Shown: one piece after another, positions 8,317-17,198 of the stretch
Layout of the letters: each line of letters begins with the position of its first letter
Numbering within the stretch: position 1 is the stretch's first letter
NCBI GenBank assembly: GCA_964368495.1
Contig: CAYJAJ010000001.1
Location: 55,374-119,373 of the forward strand
Direction of reading: 5' to 3'
DNA from: CALVGQ01 sp964368495
GTDB lineage: Bacteria > Bacillota_I > Bacilli_A > Erysipelotrichales > Erysipelotrichaceae
DNA: 64,000 nt
Translations under genes and position numbers: made by a program
Notes under the pieces: generated by a model
Databases searched by the model: none
Told to the model about the DNA's origin: nothing
Seen by the model: the letters and a program-made list of their open reading frames with translations, nothing else

Positions 8317-9456
8317 ATGAAATTTAACCTTAGTCAAAGCATAAAAGAAAAAATACTTACATACTCAATTAGCGGGATAATAATAGTAGGTTTTTATTTA
8401 TTTATTAAAAATATAGATCCATTATATGATGCAATTAATAACTTATTTGTCATTACTATGCCATTTATACTAGGATTTAGTTTATCATTTTTGCTAAGTG
8501 GGATGGTAGAAAAAATTGAGAAGGGATTATTTAAAAAACTAAGATTTTCTGATGGAGCCAAACGCAAATTTGCTGTAGCGATTTCAATGACTATATTTGT
8601 GGTGTGCTTGATTAGCTTTGTGACATTACTGGGGACACAACTTGCCTTAAGTATCCAAACGTTCGTTAATAGTTTTTCAGATTATATTGTAGATAGTGCT
8701 GCTTATTTTACAGAATTATTAAGTGAAGTAGAGTTTATTAATGATTTTGTAGTATGGGCAAATAGTTTTATAAGAGATAATTTACTGAATGCTGTTGATT
8801 TGATTCGAGAACAAATGCCAGTGTTTATAGGTTATTCTTGGTCATTAATGACAAGCTTTGTGAATTTGTTTATCGCAATTGTTGTAGCAGTTTACATACT
8901 TCTTGATAAAGAAAGATTCTATCTTGGAACTAAGCAATTCACTTACGCAATACTTCCAAAGTCTAAAGCAGATTGGTTAGTTGAATTAACATATATTGCA
9001 AGCAAAATGTTTAGGCAATTTATCGTCGGAAAAGCGATTGATTCACTTATTATTGGGATACTTTGTTATATTGGTATGACGTTGTTAAAGATTGATTTTA
9101 CATTATTAATAAGTTTTATAATAGGTGTTACCAATATGATACCATTCTTTGGTCCATTCATTGGAGCTATACCAGCAACTTTGATTTTACTTATTGCTAA
9201 TCCACAAGATTCATTTATATTTGTTATATGGATTTTGATTTTGCAGCAGTTCGACGGTAATATTTTGGGTCCAAAAATTCTTGGAGACTCTCTTGGATTA
9301 CCTAAACTTTGGGTATTGTTTGCAATTATTGTGGGTGGTGCAATGTTTGGGTTGATTGGGATGTTCTTAGGGGTTCCAATTTTTGCAACAATCTATTACA
9401 TTGTTCGTTTGTATGTCTTAAATCGACTTAAACGAAAAGAAATAGAAATTAAATAA
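8317..9456 (+). CDS. AI-2E family transporter (UPF0118 permease)
   Basis: The 379-residue membrane protein shows the AI-2E/UPF0118 layout: two N-terminal helices, a soluble segment of about residues 100-170, then the conserved block with QFIVGKAIDSLIIG, MIPFFGPFIGAIPA and the QQFDGNILGPKILG signature. Members export diverse small molecules or act as sodium/proton antiporters; the AI-2 link is historical and the substrate here is unknown. The start follows a weak RBS at about 8306. A GNAT gene lies 21 bases downstream and is probably cotranscribed. Confidence 0.88.
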   Translation: MKFNLSQSIKEKILTYSISGIIIVGFYLFIKNIDPLYDAINNLFVITMPFILGFSLSFLLSGMVEKIEKGLFKKLRFSDGAKRKFAVAISMTIFVVCLISFVTLLGTQLALSIQTFVNSFSDYIVDSAAYFTELLSEVEFINDFVVWANSFIRDNLLNAVDLIREQMPVFIGYSWSLMTSFVNLFIAIVVAVYILLDKERFYLGTKQFTYAILPKSKADWLVELTYIASKMFRQFIVGKAIDSLIIGILCYIGMTLLKIDFTLLISFIIGVTNMIPFFGPFIGAIPATLILLIANPQDSFIFVIWILILQQFDGNILGPKILGDSLGLPKLWVLFAIIVGGAMFGLIGMFLGVPIFATIYYIVRLYVLNRLKRKEIEIK

Positions 9457-9477
9457 CATGATTTCAAAAGGAGCAAT

Positions 9478-9975
9478 ATGGAATTAAGAAATGTTGAACT
9501 AAATGAAATAGAAATTGCAATGAGCATTATAAATAGTGCAAAAAAACATTTAAAAGAACAAGGAATCAATCAATGGCAAAGCGGCTATCCAGATTTAGCT
9601 TGTATTAAAAGTGATGCTTTAAATAAAATCGGATATTTTATCATTGATGATGATGTCATCTTAGGGTATCTTTGTGTTGATTTTTCAGGAGAGCCCGCAT
9701 ATGAACATATAAATGGAAATTGGGCAAGCGATGAAGATTATGTTGTTGTGCATCGAATGGCCTTTGCAGAAAATTCAAGAGGAAAAAAACTATCTGATGT
9801 CGTTTTCGAACTAGTAATTAAAATGTGTGAAAAAAGAAGTATTCATTATTTTAGGGTTGATACAGATGCAGATAATTTAAAAATGCAACATATATTGAAG
9901 AAAAATGGGTTTATATTTCGCGGAACGATTTGTTTTGATAACAGTGAAAAAATTGCGTTTGATAAACGCTTTTAA
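9478..9975 (+). CDS. GNAT-family N-acetyltransferase
   Basis: The 165-residue protein has a GNAT fold: HRMAFAENSRGKKLSDVVFE is the strand-4/helix-3 acetyl-CoA pyrophosphate loop in a divergent form, followed by FRVDTDADNLKMQHILKKNGF, the classic strand-5/helix-4 region. It should acetylate a small molecule or a protein amine; the target is not predictable. It is preceded by AAAGGAGC and follows the AI-2E gene closely. A GC-rich hairpin ends the transcript. Confidence 0.8.
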   Translation: MELRNVELNEIEIAMSIINSAKKHLKEQGINQWQSGYPDLACIKSDALNKIGYFIIDDDVILGYLCVDFSGEPAYEHINGNWASDEDYVVVHRMAFAENSRGKKLSDVVFELVIKMCEKRSIHYFRVDTDADNLKMQHILKKNGFIFRGTICFDNSEKIAFDKRF

Positions 9976-9980
9976 AAAGT

Positions 9981-10013
9981 AAGAACCGCTATTATTTAGT
10001 AATAGCGGTTCTT
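9981..10013. terminator. Hairpin terminator between convergent genes
   Basis: AAGAACCGCTATTA (9981-9994) and TAATAGCGGTTCTT (10000-10013) form a perfect 14-bp stem with a 5-base loop. T-rich sequence follows on the plus strand and TTTTAAAAG on the minus side. It separates the GNAT gene and glnN. Confidence 0.85.
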
Positions 10014-10028
10014 ATTCATTATTTTATA

Positions 10029-12119
10029 CTAATGGTTAAATAACATTTCTGTGTATGATGGTAATTCATAACAATCATTTGGAGCAATTTTTTCATATTC
10101 ATCAATAGTCGAACGAATTTTTTCAAGCAGTGGGACAATTTCATAGCGAAATAAAAGTCCTTTTTTTATGCTGTTAGATTCATTTGAACATTTAATTAAA
10201 ACTTTTTCGCACTCGTTACATGAGTTGTAAAGATCATTAATCGCATTCGATACTGATTGAATGCTGTTTGTAAAATAAGGGTTTGCTACAACTAAATCTG
10301 GAACTTTATAAAATAAATTCAGATGTTTAATCATTGCTGGAATAATATCTTTGTGAGTGATATTGATTAAAGTTTTTGCTTCAATTCTAATTGTATTTGC
10401 GTATTGTTGCGCTAATATTTCTCGTCTTGCTTCCAATTCAACTAAAGTAAATATGTTGTTGCGTTTATACAGTCCGGTAATTTTTTCTCCGGTATAGTAT
10501 TCTAAAGATTCAATGTATGCAGGAATATTAATTAAACCTCTTTGTTTCGCTTCTTCTACCCAGTCACTAGAATATCCGTCTTTAGAAAATAGGATACGTT
10601 TATGGTCTTTTATAATTTTCTTGCATATTTCCATTGCTTTTGCACGGATGTCTTGTTTGTATTTTAAATCTTCAAGTGAAATGGCAATCTCATTTAAAAC
10701 ATCTGCCATCATCGTATTCAATGCAATGTTTGCAGAAGCAGAAGATAAAGAAGCACCTACCATTCTGAATTCAAATTTATTACCAGTAAAAGCCATAGGA
10801 GAAGTACGATTACGATCTGTATTGTCTTTTGGGATATATGATAAGCCTCCAATTGGTGCAAAAGGATTTTCATTTGTTGATGAAGGATTTTGGTTTTGTG
10901 ATTTTTCAAGATTCAGCAAAATGTTTTCAATTACCTCACCTAAATATATAGAAATGATTGCAGGCGGAGCTTCACTTGCACCCAAACGATGATCATTACC
11001 AGCACTTGATGCTACGATACGTAATAATTCTGGGTAGGTATCAACAGCTTTAATGAATGCACATACGAAAAGTAAAAAACGAACATTTTCTGAAGGTTTA
11101 TCGCCAGGTTCGAAACAATTTTGACCATCTTCGCTGACCAATGACCAATTGTTGTGTTTTCCAGAGCCGTTGATTCCTTTAAAAGGTTTTTCATGCAAAA
11201 GGCAGGCAAAATTATGCTTTTCAGCAGTTTTCTTTAAGATATCCATTGTGAGTTGATTTTGATCAACAGCAATGTTGGCGTGTGAGAATACTGGAGCTAT
11301 TTCAAATTGTGCAGGCGCAGTTTCGTTGTGTTCAGCTTTTGCATAAATCCCAAGCTTCCAAAGTTCATTATTAACGTCTTTCATAAATGCAGCAACACGT
11401 GTTGGGATGCTACCGAAGTAATGATCTTCCATTTCTTGTGCTTTTGGAGGAAGAGATCCAAACAATGTTCTACCACAAAGTTTTAAATCCAGTCTTTTGT
11501 CATAGTATTTTTTATCTACTAAAAAATACTCTTGTTCAAGGCCGACCATAGGATATACATTTTTAACATCTTTGTCTCCAAAAATGTTTATTATTTTGGT
11601 AGCTGCTGCATTGATTGCGTCACAAGATTTTAAAAGAGGAGCTTTCTTATCTAAGCTTTCACCAGTGTAAGCAATGAATACTGTTGGAATACATAGTACA
11701 TTATCGCGGATAAATGCAGGGCTAGTGCAATCCCAATACGTATAACCTCGTGCTTCAAATGTTGCTCGCAATCCGCCATTTGGAAAGCTAGATGCATCAG
11801 GTTCACCTTTAATTAGGCTTTTCCCTGAAAAGCGAATTAAAGGCATGTTGTTTTCATCAGGTTCAATAAAAGAGTCATGTTTTTCAGCAGTTGAGCCTGT
11901 CATTGGTTGAAACCAGTGAGAGAAGTGTGTGCACCCATTTTCAAGCGCCCAACGTTTCATTGCATGTGCAATATCATCTGCGGTATTGCGATCAAGCTTA
12001 TTTTCTTTTGAAACGGTTTTTTTCCATGCCATAAATGAAGGGTAAGGTAATCTTTCCTTCATAAGGTGTTCATTAAATACTAGCGAACCAAATTGTTCAA
12101 AAGGGGTGGTAGTTTTCAT
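10029..12119 (-). CDS. glnN: Glutamine synthetase type III
   Basis: The enzyme makes glutamine from glutamate, ammonia and ATP in the cytosol. The 696-residue length is typical of GSIII and far above GSI/GSII. Recognisable GSIII stretches include GLEQEYFLVD, the HNETAPAQFEIAPVF block with metal-binding residues, and FKGINGSGKHNNWS. I chose ATG 12119 because AGGAG sits just upstream; the longer frame starting at 12176 adds a stretch without RBS or family similarity. It is a lone gene with its own promoter region, and nitrogen control is plausible but not visible. Confidence 0.93.
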   Translation of the reverse strand: MKTTTPFEQFGSLVFNEHLMKERLPYPSFMAWKKTVSKENKLDRNTADDIAHAMKRWALENGCTHFSHWFQPMTGSTAEKHDSFIEPDENNMPLIRFSGKSLIKGEPDASSFPNGGLRATFEARGYTYWDCTSPAFIRDNVLCIPTVFIAYTGESLDKKAPLLKSCDAINAAATKIINIFGDKDVKNVYPMVGLEQEYFLVDKKYYDKRLDLKLCGRTLFGSLPPKAQEMEDHYFGSIPTRVAAFMKDVNNELWKLGIYAKAEHNETAPAQFEIAPVFSHANIAVDQNQLTMDILKKTAEKHNFACLLHEKPFKGINGSGKHNNWSLVSEDGQNCFEPGDKPSENVRFLLFVCAFIKAVDTYPELLRIVASSAGNDHRLGASEAPPAIISIYLGEVIENILLNLEKSQNQNPSSTNENPFAPIGGLSYIPKDNTDRNRTSPMAFTGNKFEFRMVGASLSSASANIALNTMMADVLNEIAISLEDLKYKQDIRAKAMEICKKIIKDHKRILFSKDGYSSDWVEEAKQRGLINIPAYIESLEYYTGEKITGLYKRNNIFTLVELEARREILAQQYANTIRIEAKTLINITHKDIIPAMIKHLNLFYKVPDLVVANPYFTNSIQSVSNAINDLYNSCNECEKVLIKCSNESNSIKKGLLFRYEIVPLLEKIRSTIDEYEKIAPNDCYELPSYTEMLFNH

Positions 12120-12345
12120 TTTTTTTCTCCTATTAGATATTAATAGTTTATTATCAAAATTAAAAAAGTCAACCAATTATCAAAAAAATATTGCATAAAT
12201 CAATAAAAAAATTACAATACAATACAAAAATACAGAAAAATATTGATAAAACCGATAAATAAATTAACTTATTGCGTGTATTTGCGATTTTTCATTTAGA
12301 CATAATTCAAGAAGACAAGGATTATAATATAAAGAGGTGATGGAT

Positions 12346-12645
12346 ATGGTTGAAATGAATCCGATAATGATTGATGGAAATCGGTTTATTAGTGTCAAAA
12401 TAGTTTTGCCTAGATTAACGACACATCTTATTTACTGTACCAAAGGAATTTTATTTGATGAATGTTGGAACTTAGATGAAATAAAAAGAAGATGTGATAC
12501 TGTTGTATGTATTGGAAGAGGAAAAAAGATAGAAGAATTATTAAGCAATAAAATCAAAGGCTGTTCACAAGCAGCAAAAGACATTGGTATCAGTGAGGAG
12601 ACAAAAGGATACAATGCTTTATTGAGGATGATTAATGAAACCTAA
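12346..12645 (+). CDS. YunC-like DUF1805 family protein
   Basis: The 99-residue protein matches the YunC/DUF1805 pattern: NPIMIDGNRFISVKIVLPRTT-like N-terminus, a CTKGILFDECWNLD centre, VCIGRGKKIEELL and a C-terminal LLRM. The function of the family is not established. ATG 12346 is chosen because AAAGAGGTGA (12331-12340) is the RBS. Its end overlaps the yunB-like gene by 11 bases, so the two are translationally coupled, as a pair that is also found together in Bacillus subtilis. Confidence 0.75.
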   Translation: MVEMNPIMIDGNRFISVKIVLPRLTTHLIYCTKGILFDECWNLDEIKRRCDTVVCIGRGKKIEELLSNKIKGCSQAAKDIGISEETKGYNALLRMINET

Positions 12646-13291
12646 ATTCATTGTGATTATTGTTGTTATGATTTTTATTGGAGTACCGATTTTTTTGTTT
12701 TACGCAATAAATAAACAAATTGAACCACAAATAGTTGATATTGCAAGAATTGAGGCAAATAATGCAGCAACGAACGTTATTTTACACGCAGTGGAATCGT
12801 TAAAACTTGATACAGAAGACTTAGTATACAATATGTATGATGAAGAAGGAAAAGTAATAGGAATAAACTATGATACAACAAAATTAAATAATATATTAAG
12901 CAAAGGACTGGATGCATCAGAAAGATCACTTCAAGCTGCGACGAGTGGAGAAATAGATCCGAACACATATATGCTTTACTATGATAGAGGGATTATTTAC
13001 TCAGTTCCTTTAGGGTATTTTACAGGGATTGCATTATTTTCTGATTTTGGTCCAAAAATTAATGTGCGTCTTAAAGTCCTTCATACCAATCAAGGTGAAA
13101 TCCAAGTAACTACTTCCCCCTATGGCATTAACAATACACTAGTTGAAATTGATTTAGTAATTACAACCCAAATGACAGTAATTACACCATTTATCGCAAA
13201 TACTGTTCCTATAGAGTGTCGTATTCCACTTGTGATTCAGATTACACAAGGAGAAATACCACAAATGTTTTTTGAAAAAATAGCAGGATAA
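12635..13291 (+). CDS. yunB: Sporulation protein YunB-like
   Basis: This is a 218-residue protein with one N-terminal membrane anchor (FIVIIVVMIFIGVPIFLFYAI) and an extracytoplasmic domain. The YunB family pattern is clear: ARIEANNAATNVI after the anchor, VPLGYFTGIALFSDFGPKI in the middle and a C-terminal VPIECRIPLVIQITQG. YunB is under mother-cell sporulation control in Bacillus subtilis; its biochemical role is not known. Presence here suggests a spore-former or a lineage descended from one. It overlaps the yunC-like gene and is followed by a hairpin terminator. Confidence 0.82.
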   Translation: MKPKFIVIIVVMIFIGVPIFLFYAINKQIEPQIVDIARIEANNAATNVILHAVESLKLDTEDLVYNMYDEEGKVIGINYDTTKLNNILSKGLDASERSLQAATSGEIDPNTYMLYYDRGIIYSVPLGYFTGIALFSDFGPKINVRLKVLHTNQGEIQVTTSPYGINNTLVEIDLVITTQMTVITPFIANTVPIECRIPLVIQITQGEIPQMFFEKIAG

Positions 13292-13298
13292 AAAATAA

Positions 13299-13318
13299 AA
13301 AGACTCTTAAGAGTCTTT
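13299..13318. terminator. Palindromic terminator
   Basis: The perfect palindrome AAAGACTCTTAAGAGTCTTT lies between the convergent yunB-like and nfu-like genes, with A-rich flanks on the left giving a T-run for the minus strand. Confidence 0.7.
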
Positions 13319-13553
13319 AATAAATTGTAGCTAAACGTACTTCGCTTACCCCTTCAACTTCATCAAGTAAAATAGCTTCAATACCATCTTTTAAAGTATC
13401 ATCAAGTGATAAACAGTCAGCACAAGCCCCAAGCATTTGAACATATACAATACCGTCTTTAAATTCAATGAATTGCACATCGCCACCGTCTCGTTGAATA
13501 TATGGACGTATTTTTTCAAGTGTTTCAATAATCTTTTCTTCTGTAGTTTTCAT
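13317..13553 (-). CDS. NifU C-terminal domain (Nfu-type) Fe-S scaffold protein
   Basis: The 78-residue protein consists of one NifU C-terminal domain: IRPYIQRDGGDVQFIEF followed by LGACADCLSLDDTLK, whose CxxC (CADC) binds a transient [4Fe-4S] cluster between subunits. It delivers clusters to apoproteins. ATG 13553 is chosen since GGAGATGG immediately upstream is the RBS; an in-frame ATG at 13565 lies before it. It is the first or second gene after yuiD-like on the minus strand, 12 bases from it, and resembles YutI of Bacillus subtilis. Confidence 0.88.
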   Translation of the reverse strand: MKTTEEKIIETLEKIRPYIQRDGGDVQFIEFKDGIVYVQMLGACADCLSLDDTLKDGIEAILLDEVEGVSEVRLATIY

Positions 13554-13565
13554 AACCATCTCCAT

Positions 13566-14021
13566 TTATAAAGTGAAAATCAAAAACCAAAATGCTGCTA
13601 CTATTGCACCCCAAATGAAACCACCAATAATTTCAATCCATTTATGTCCTAAAACATTTTTTAAGTTTGTCATATAAATGGGATCATCAAGTTTAGTTTG
13701 TGTTAAATCTTGTAAATCTTTAACTAGTTGTTGTGTAACTTTAATGTTTTGACCTGCATAATAGCGAACATTTGCAGCATCATAACATACAATTAAGGCA
13801 AATATTAAAGTTAAGGCAAATATTGATGAGTCAATGCCTTCTACTATAGCAATTGCAATTGTTAAAGAAATTACAGTAGCTGTATGCGAACTCGGAAATC
13901 CCCCACTATCAAATATTAAGTCCCAATCCCATTCTTTATTGATTCGATAATAATAAAATGGTTTCATAATTTGAGCGGTAAGATTTGCGGTAATCGCAGC
14001 TATAAGCGGGAAAAATTCCAT
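13566..14021 (-). CDS. YuiD-like divergent PAP2 family protein (DUF212)
   Basis: The 151-residue membrane protein has the DUF212/YuiD features: an N-terminal helix with LTAQIMKPF, then DSGGFPSSHTATV, a PAP2-like PSSH phosphatase motif, YDAANVRYYAGQ, and a C-terminal LGHKWIEIIGGFIWGAIVA. The family is distantly related to acid phosphatase/haloperoxidase membrane enzymes and is probably a lipid or prenyl phosphatase; the substrate is unproved. It lies directly upstream of the nfu-like gene. Confidence 0.85.
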   Translation of the reverse strand: MEFFPLIAAITANLTAQIMKPFYYYRINKEWDWDLIFDSGGFPSSHTATVISLTIAIAIVEGIDSSIFALTLIFALIVCYDAANVRYYAGQNIKVTQQLVKDLQDLTQTKLDDPIYMTNLKNVLGHKWIEIIGGFIWGAIVAAFWFLIFTL

Positions 14022-14104
14022 AGTTATACCTCGTTTACTAATGCTTTACAAGTATAGCATATTTTATATATTTTAAACAATAAAGTAATAAAAAATCAAT
14101 GCAT

Positions 14105-14116
14105 ATCATGCATGAT
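14105..14116. repeat. Perfect palindrome ATCATGCATGAT
   Basis: This 12-bp palindrome lies upstream of the extended -10 sequence TGATAAAAT (14129-14137) of the patatin-like gene. It may be an operator for that promoter or for the divergent yuiD-like gene. The evidence is its position and symmetry only. Confidence 0.3.
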
Positions 14117-14154
14117 TTTAATTTATTGTGATAAAATGAGTATGGAGGATTCAT

Positions 14155-15444
14155 ATGAAAAAAGGATTAGTTTTAGCAGGAGGTGGTGCAAAAGGTGCTT
14201 ATCATATTGGTGCACTTATTGCATTAAAAGAATGTGACAAGAGCTTTGATATTGTAGTTGGTACAAGTATTGGTGCACTTATTGGTTGCATGGTTGCACA
14301 AAATGAAGTTGACGAGGTGATTGAACTTTTTTCAAATTTAAAGGTAGAAAATATTATTGAAGGTGGTGTATCAATAAATGAAAATTTTGAGTCAATGGTC
14401 CAAAGACGTCAAGAAGTATATCGCTTTTTTAAGCAGACAATAAATGAAAGAAGTGTAAATATTGAACCATTTATTCAACTTATTAATGAAAGTGCAAACT
14501 ATGAGAAGCTAATGAGTTCTAATATCGATTTTGGATTAGTGACATATCAGATTTCAAAAAATAAACCACTTATGCTTACAAAAAAAGATTTCACTAAAGA
14601 GAACTTACCTTTGTTTTTATTGGCATCAGCGAGCTGCTTTCCTGCATTTCCATTATGCACCATAGATAATGAACAATATATTGATGGCGGATACATTGAT
14701 AATTGTCCGGTATCATTAGCGATGGATATGGGAGCTGATGAAATGATCGTGGTTGAGTTGAACAATAAAATTACACATCCAGAATTTATAGGTAGACCAA
14801 ATATACAATACATTTATCCAAAAACGGAGTTGGGATCTTTTTTAGACTTCGAAAGAATTGAATTAGATAGAAGAATATCGTTAGGATATTATGATACATT
14901 AAAAGCATTTAAGAAAATTGATGGTGTGAACCTTAATTTTTATAAAGATTCTTTATCAACAAAGATTAGTGAGACTTATTATAAAAATTTACTTAAATAT
15001 GAAATAGCATTAAATAAAGGAAAATTTAGAAAAACATTAAACCCATTTAAAGATCAACCTTGTACATCTTTTTTGAAAAATTATGGTGGGCAAGCAATGT
15101 TGAAAATTGAAGAATATGCAATGATTGCGCTTGATGCGTGTGCTATGACATTTTATGGATATAGTGATCGATTGATGAATGCAGAAGAAACGATGAACTC
15201 ATGCGTTGATTATTACAACAAGCACAGTAGTGAATTTGAAAAAATGCGAAGTGATTTGTCATCATTAACTATAAAAAGTTTAAAGAAAATATTCAAAGAC
15301 CTATCAACTTCGCAACTTATATGTATAATTTCAATGTGGATTAATGACAATGAAATAAGTGGATCACAGTTACTTGTGATGGGACTATTTCCCAAAGAAT
15401 TTGCATTGGCATTATTGCTTAGTGTGGTTACTATAAAAGAATAG
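14155..15444 (+). CDS. Patatin-like phospholipase family protein
   Basis: A lipid acyl hydrolase of the patatin/RssA type. It carries the oxyanion-hole glycine loop GGGAKGAYHIGAL (residues 8-20), the nucleophile elbow GTSIG (about residues 40-44) and the catalytic Asp in DGGYIDN (about 180). The catalytic dyad is therefore complete. At 429 residues it is longer than minimal RssA proteins, with a helical C-terminal extension of about 170 residues of unknown role. There is no signal peptide, so it acts in the cytosol or at the inner face of the membrane. RBS GGAGG precedes the ATG at 14155. Confidence 0.87.
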   Translation: MKKGLVLAGGGAKGAYHIGALIALKECDKSFDIVVGTSIGALIGCMVAQNEVDEVIELFSNLKVENIIEGGVSINENFESMVQRRQEVYRFFKQTINERSVNIEPFIQLINESANYEKLMSSNIDFGLVTYQISKNKPLMLTKKDFTKENLPLFLLASASCFPAFPLCTIDNEQYIDGGYIDNCPVSLAMDMGADEMIVVELNNKITHPEFIGRPNIQYIYPKTELGSFLDFERIELDRRISLGYYDTLKAFKKIDGVNLNFYKDSLSTKISETYYKNLLKYEIALNKGKFRKTLNPFKDQPCTSFLKNYGGQAMLKIEEYAMIALDACAMTFYGYSDRLMNAEETMNSCVDYYNKHSSEFEKMRSDLSSLTIKSLKKIFKDLSTSQLICIISMWINDNEISGSQLLVMGLFPKEFALALLLSVVTIKE

Positions 15445-15492
15445 TCAAAGTTGATTTTAAAGTGTTATAATAGGAACGATTGGAGAATGACT

Positions 15493-15855
15493 ATGCAATT
15501 GAAAGTTGGACAAATAATTGAGGGAACAATTACAGGAATACAGCCGTATGGTGCATTTGTGATGTTTGATGAACAAGCATCAGGATTAATCCATATATCA
15601 GAGATATCAGATGGATACGTTAAAGACGTAAAGAACTATGTGAATATTAAAGATAAAGTTACAGTAAAAGTGATTGATGTGGATGAAAGTGGGAAACAGG
15701 CAAGATTATCATTGAAAGCATTACAATTAAGTACGTTAAGAAAATCTAAATTAAGACAACGTAAAAATTTTCTTCCAAAAAATGATATAGGATTTAAATC
15801 AATTGCAAACATAATGGATCGATGGATAAGTGAAGCAAAGGAGAGAATCAGATGA
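15493..15855 (+). CDS. S1 RNA-binding domain protein (YugI/CvfD-like)
   Basis: The 120-residue protein has one N-terminal S1 OB-fold: VGQIIEGTITGIQPYGAFVMF, SGLIHISEISDGYV, and a KVTVKVIDVD strand, followed by a basic tail (RKSKLRQRKN). It resembles the small S1 proteins of the general stress protein 13 (YugI/CvfD) family that associate with ribosomes. ATG 15493 is chosen because TGGAG at 15481-15485 gives correct spacing. It overlaps the pgi gene start by four bases (ATGA) and is translationally coupled to it. Confidence 0.85.
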   Translation: MQLKVGQIIEGTITGIQPYGAFVMFDEQASGLIHISEISDGYVKDVKNYVNIKDKVTVKVIDVDESGKQARLSLKALQLSTLRKSKLRQRKNFLPKNDIGFKSIANIMDRWISEAKERIR

Positions 15856-17111
15856 TTAAATTTAATACGGAGCATGGATTTTTACAAGAAGATATACAAG
15901 GTTGGCAACAAGCTGTAAGTGAAGTTCATAAAACGATAAAAGAGGGTACATGCAAAGGAAATGACTACATTGGATGGGTTACATGGCCACAAAAGTATGA
16001 CAAAGAAGAATTTGCTCGCATAGTAGAACTTTCAAAAGATATTAAGGATAAATGTGAAGTGTTGTTGGTGTGTGGAATTGGTGGTTCTTATTTAGGTGCA
16101 AGAGCTGCTGTTGAAATGGTAAAAGGACTTTATCCAGAAAAGGGCACAGAAATAATTTTTATTGGAAATACTTTTTCTAGCACTTATTTTAAACAAGTAG
16201 AAAAATATATTGAAAATAAGTCAGTAGTTTGTAATGTCATTTCTAAATCTGGAACTACAACTGAAACTGCGATGGCATTTAGAATGATTAAGCAAATGAT
16301 GGAAAAGAAATACGGAAAAGAAGAATGTAAAACTCGTATAATTGCAACTACGGATAAAGAAAGAGGAACACTTAAAGATCTAGCGACTAAAGAAGGCTAT
16401 AAAACTTTTGTAATTCCGGATGATATTGGTGGAAGGTTTTCAGTGATTACAGCTGTAGGATTGCTTCCTTTAGCAATAATGGGAGTAGATATTGAAGCGT
16501 TGATGAAGGGATGTGCACAAGCCAATAGTGATTTTGATACAGATGATTTATCGATCAATGTTGCTTATCAATATGCGGTTGCAAGACGCATTATGCAAAA
16601 ACAAGGTAAATGTGCAGAAATGCTAGTAACTTATGAACCTCAAATGGCAATGGTTGCAGAATGGTGGAAACAGTTGTTTGGTGAATCTGAGGGAAAAGAA
16701 GGAAAAGGGATTTTACCTTGCAGTGCTAATTTTTCAACAGATTTACATTCATTAGGACAGTTTGTACAAGATGGAAATAAAATGCTTTATGAAACATTAG
16801 TGTTAGTGGAACAACCAACTTTAGATGGCGTATTTCCAAAAGATGAAGAAAATTGTGACCAGATGAATTATCTTGCAGGAAAAAGTCTTGATTGGGTAAA
16901 TAAAANNNNNNNNNNTCATGTTGAAACAGGAAAAGTACCAAATTTAATACTTACACTTCCAGATATGAGTGCGTATTCATTTGGGTATATGTGTTATTTC
17001 TTCTTTAAAGCATGTGCTATGACATGCTTGTTGTTGGATGTGAATCCATTTAATCAACCTGGTGTAGAAGTATATAAGAAAAATATGTTTAGATTATTAG
17101 GAAAAAAATAA
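15852..17111 (+). CDS. pgi: Glucose-6-phosphate isomerase (contains assembly gap)
   Basis: The enzyme interconverts glucose-6-phosphate and fructose-6-phosphate in glycolysis. Family signatures are visible: ICGIGGSYLGARAA-like loop (LLVCGIGGSYLG), NVISKSGTTTETA, GGRFSVITAVGLLP with its catalytic Arg, and LGQFVQDG. Ten Ns at 16906-16915 interrupt the frame after SLDWVNK. Here other bacterial Pgi proteins have a short KKAxEGTLLAH-type segment, so the real missing stretch is probably longer than ten bases, in phase. Without the gap the protein would be near the usual 440-450 residues. Confidence 0.93.
   Translation: MIKFNTEHGFLQEDIQGWQQAVSEVHKTIKEGTCKGNDYIGWVTWPQKYDKEEFARIVELSKDIKDKCEVLLVCGIGGSYLGARAAVEMVKGLYPEKGTEIIFIGNTFSSTYFKQVEKYIENKSVVCNVISKSGTTTETAMAFRMIKQMMEKKYGKEECKTRIIATTDKERGTLKDLATKEGYKTFVIPDDIGGRFSVITAVGLLPLAIMGVDIEALMKGCAQANSDFDTDDLSINVAYQYAVARRIMQKQGKCAEMLVTYEPQMAMVAEWWKQLFGESEGKEGKGILPCSANFSTDLHSLGQFVQDGNKMLYETLVLVEQPTLDGVFPKDEENCDQMNYLAGKSLDWVNKXXXXHVETGKVPNLILTLPDMSAYSFGYMCYFFFKACAMTCLLLDVNPFNQPGVEVYKKNMFRLLGKK
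16906..16915. other. Assembly gap (10 N) inside pgi
   Basis: Ten Ns lie in the pgi frame. The flanking frame happens to stay in phase with ten bases. The family alignment suggests about nine missing residues between VNK and HVETGK rather than four. The N-run is therefore likely a placeholder rather than a measured length. Confidence 0.9.
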
Positions 17112-17117
17112 AACTTT

Positions 17118-17166
17118 AGAGTATATTTGGGTACAAATTAACTGTTGCTTAAATATACTCTTTTTA
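17118..17166 (+). terminator. Intrinsic terminator after pgi
   Basis: GAGTATATTT and AAATATACTC form the stem around a 22-base loop, followed by TTTTTATT. Confidence 0.8.
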
Positions 17167-17198
17167 TTAAAATTAAACTATAGAAAAAGAGGAATATT

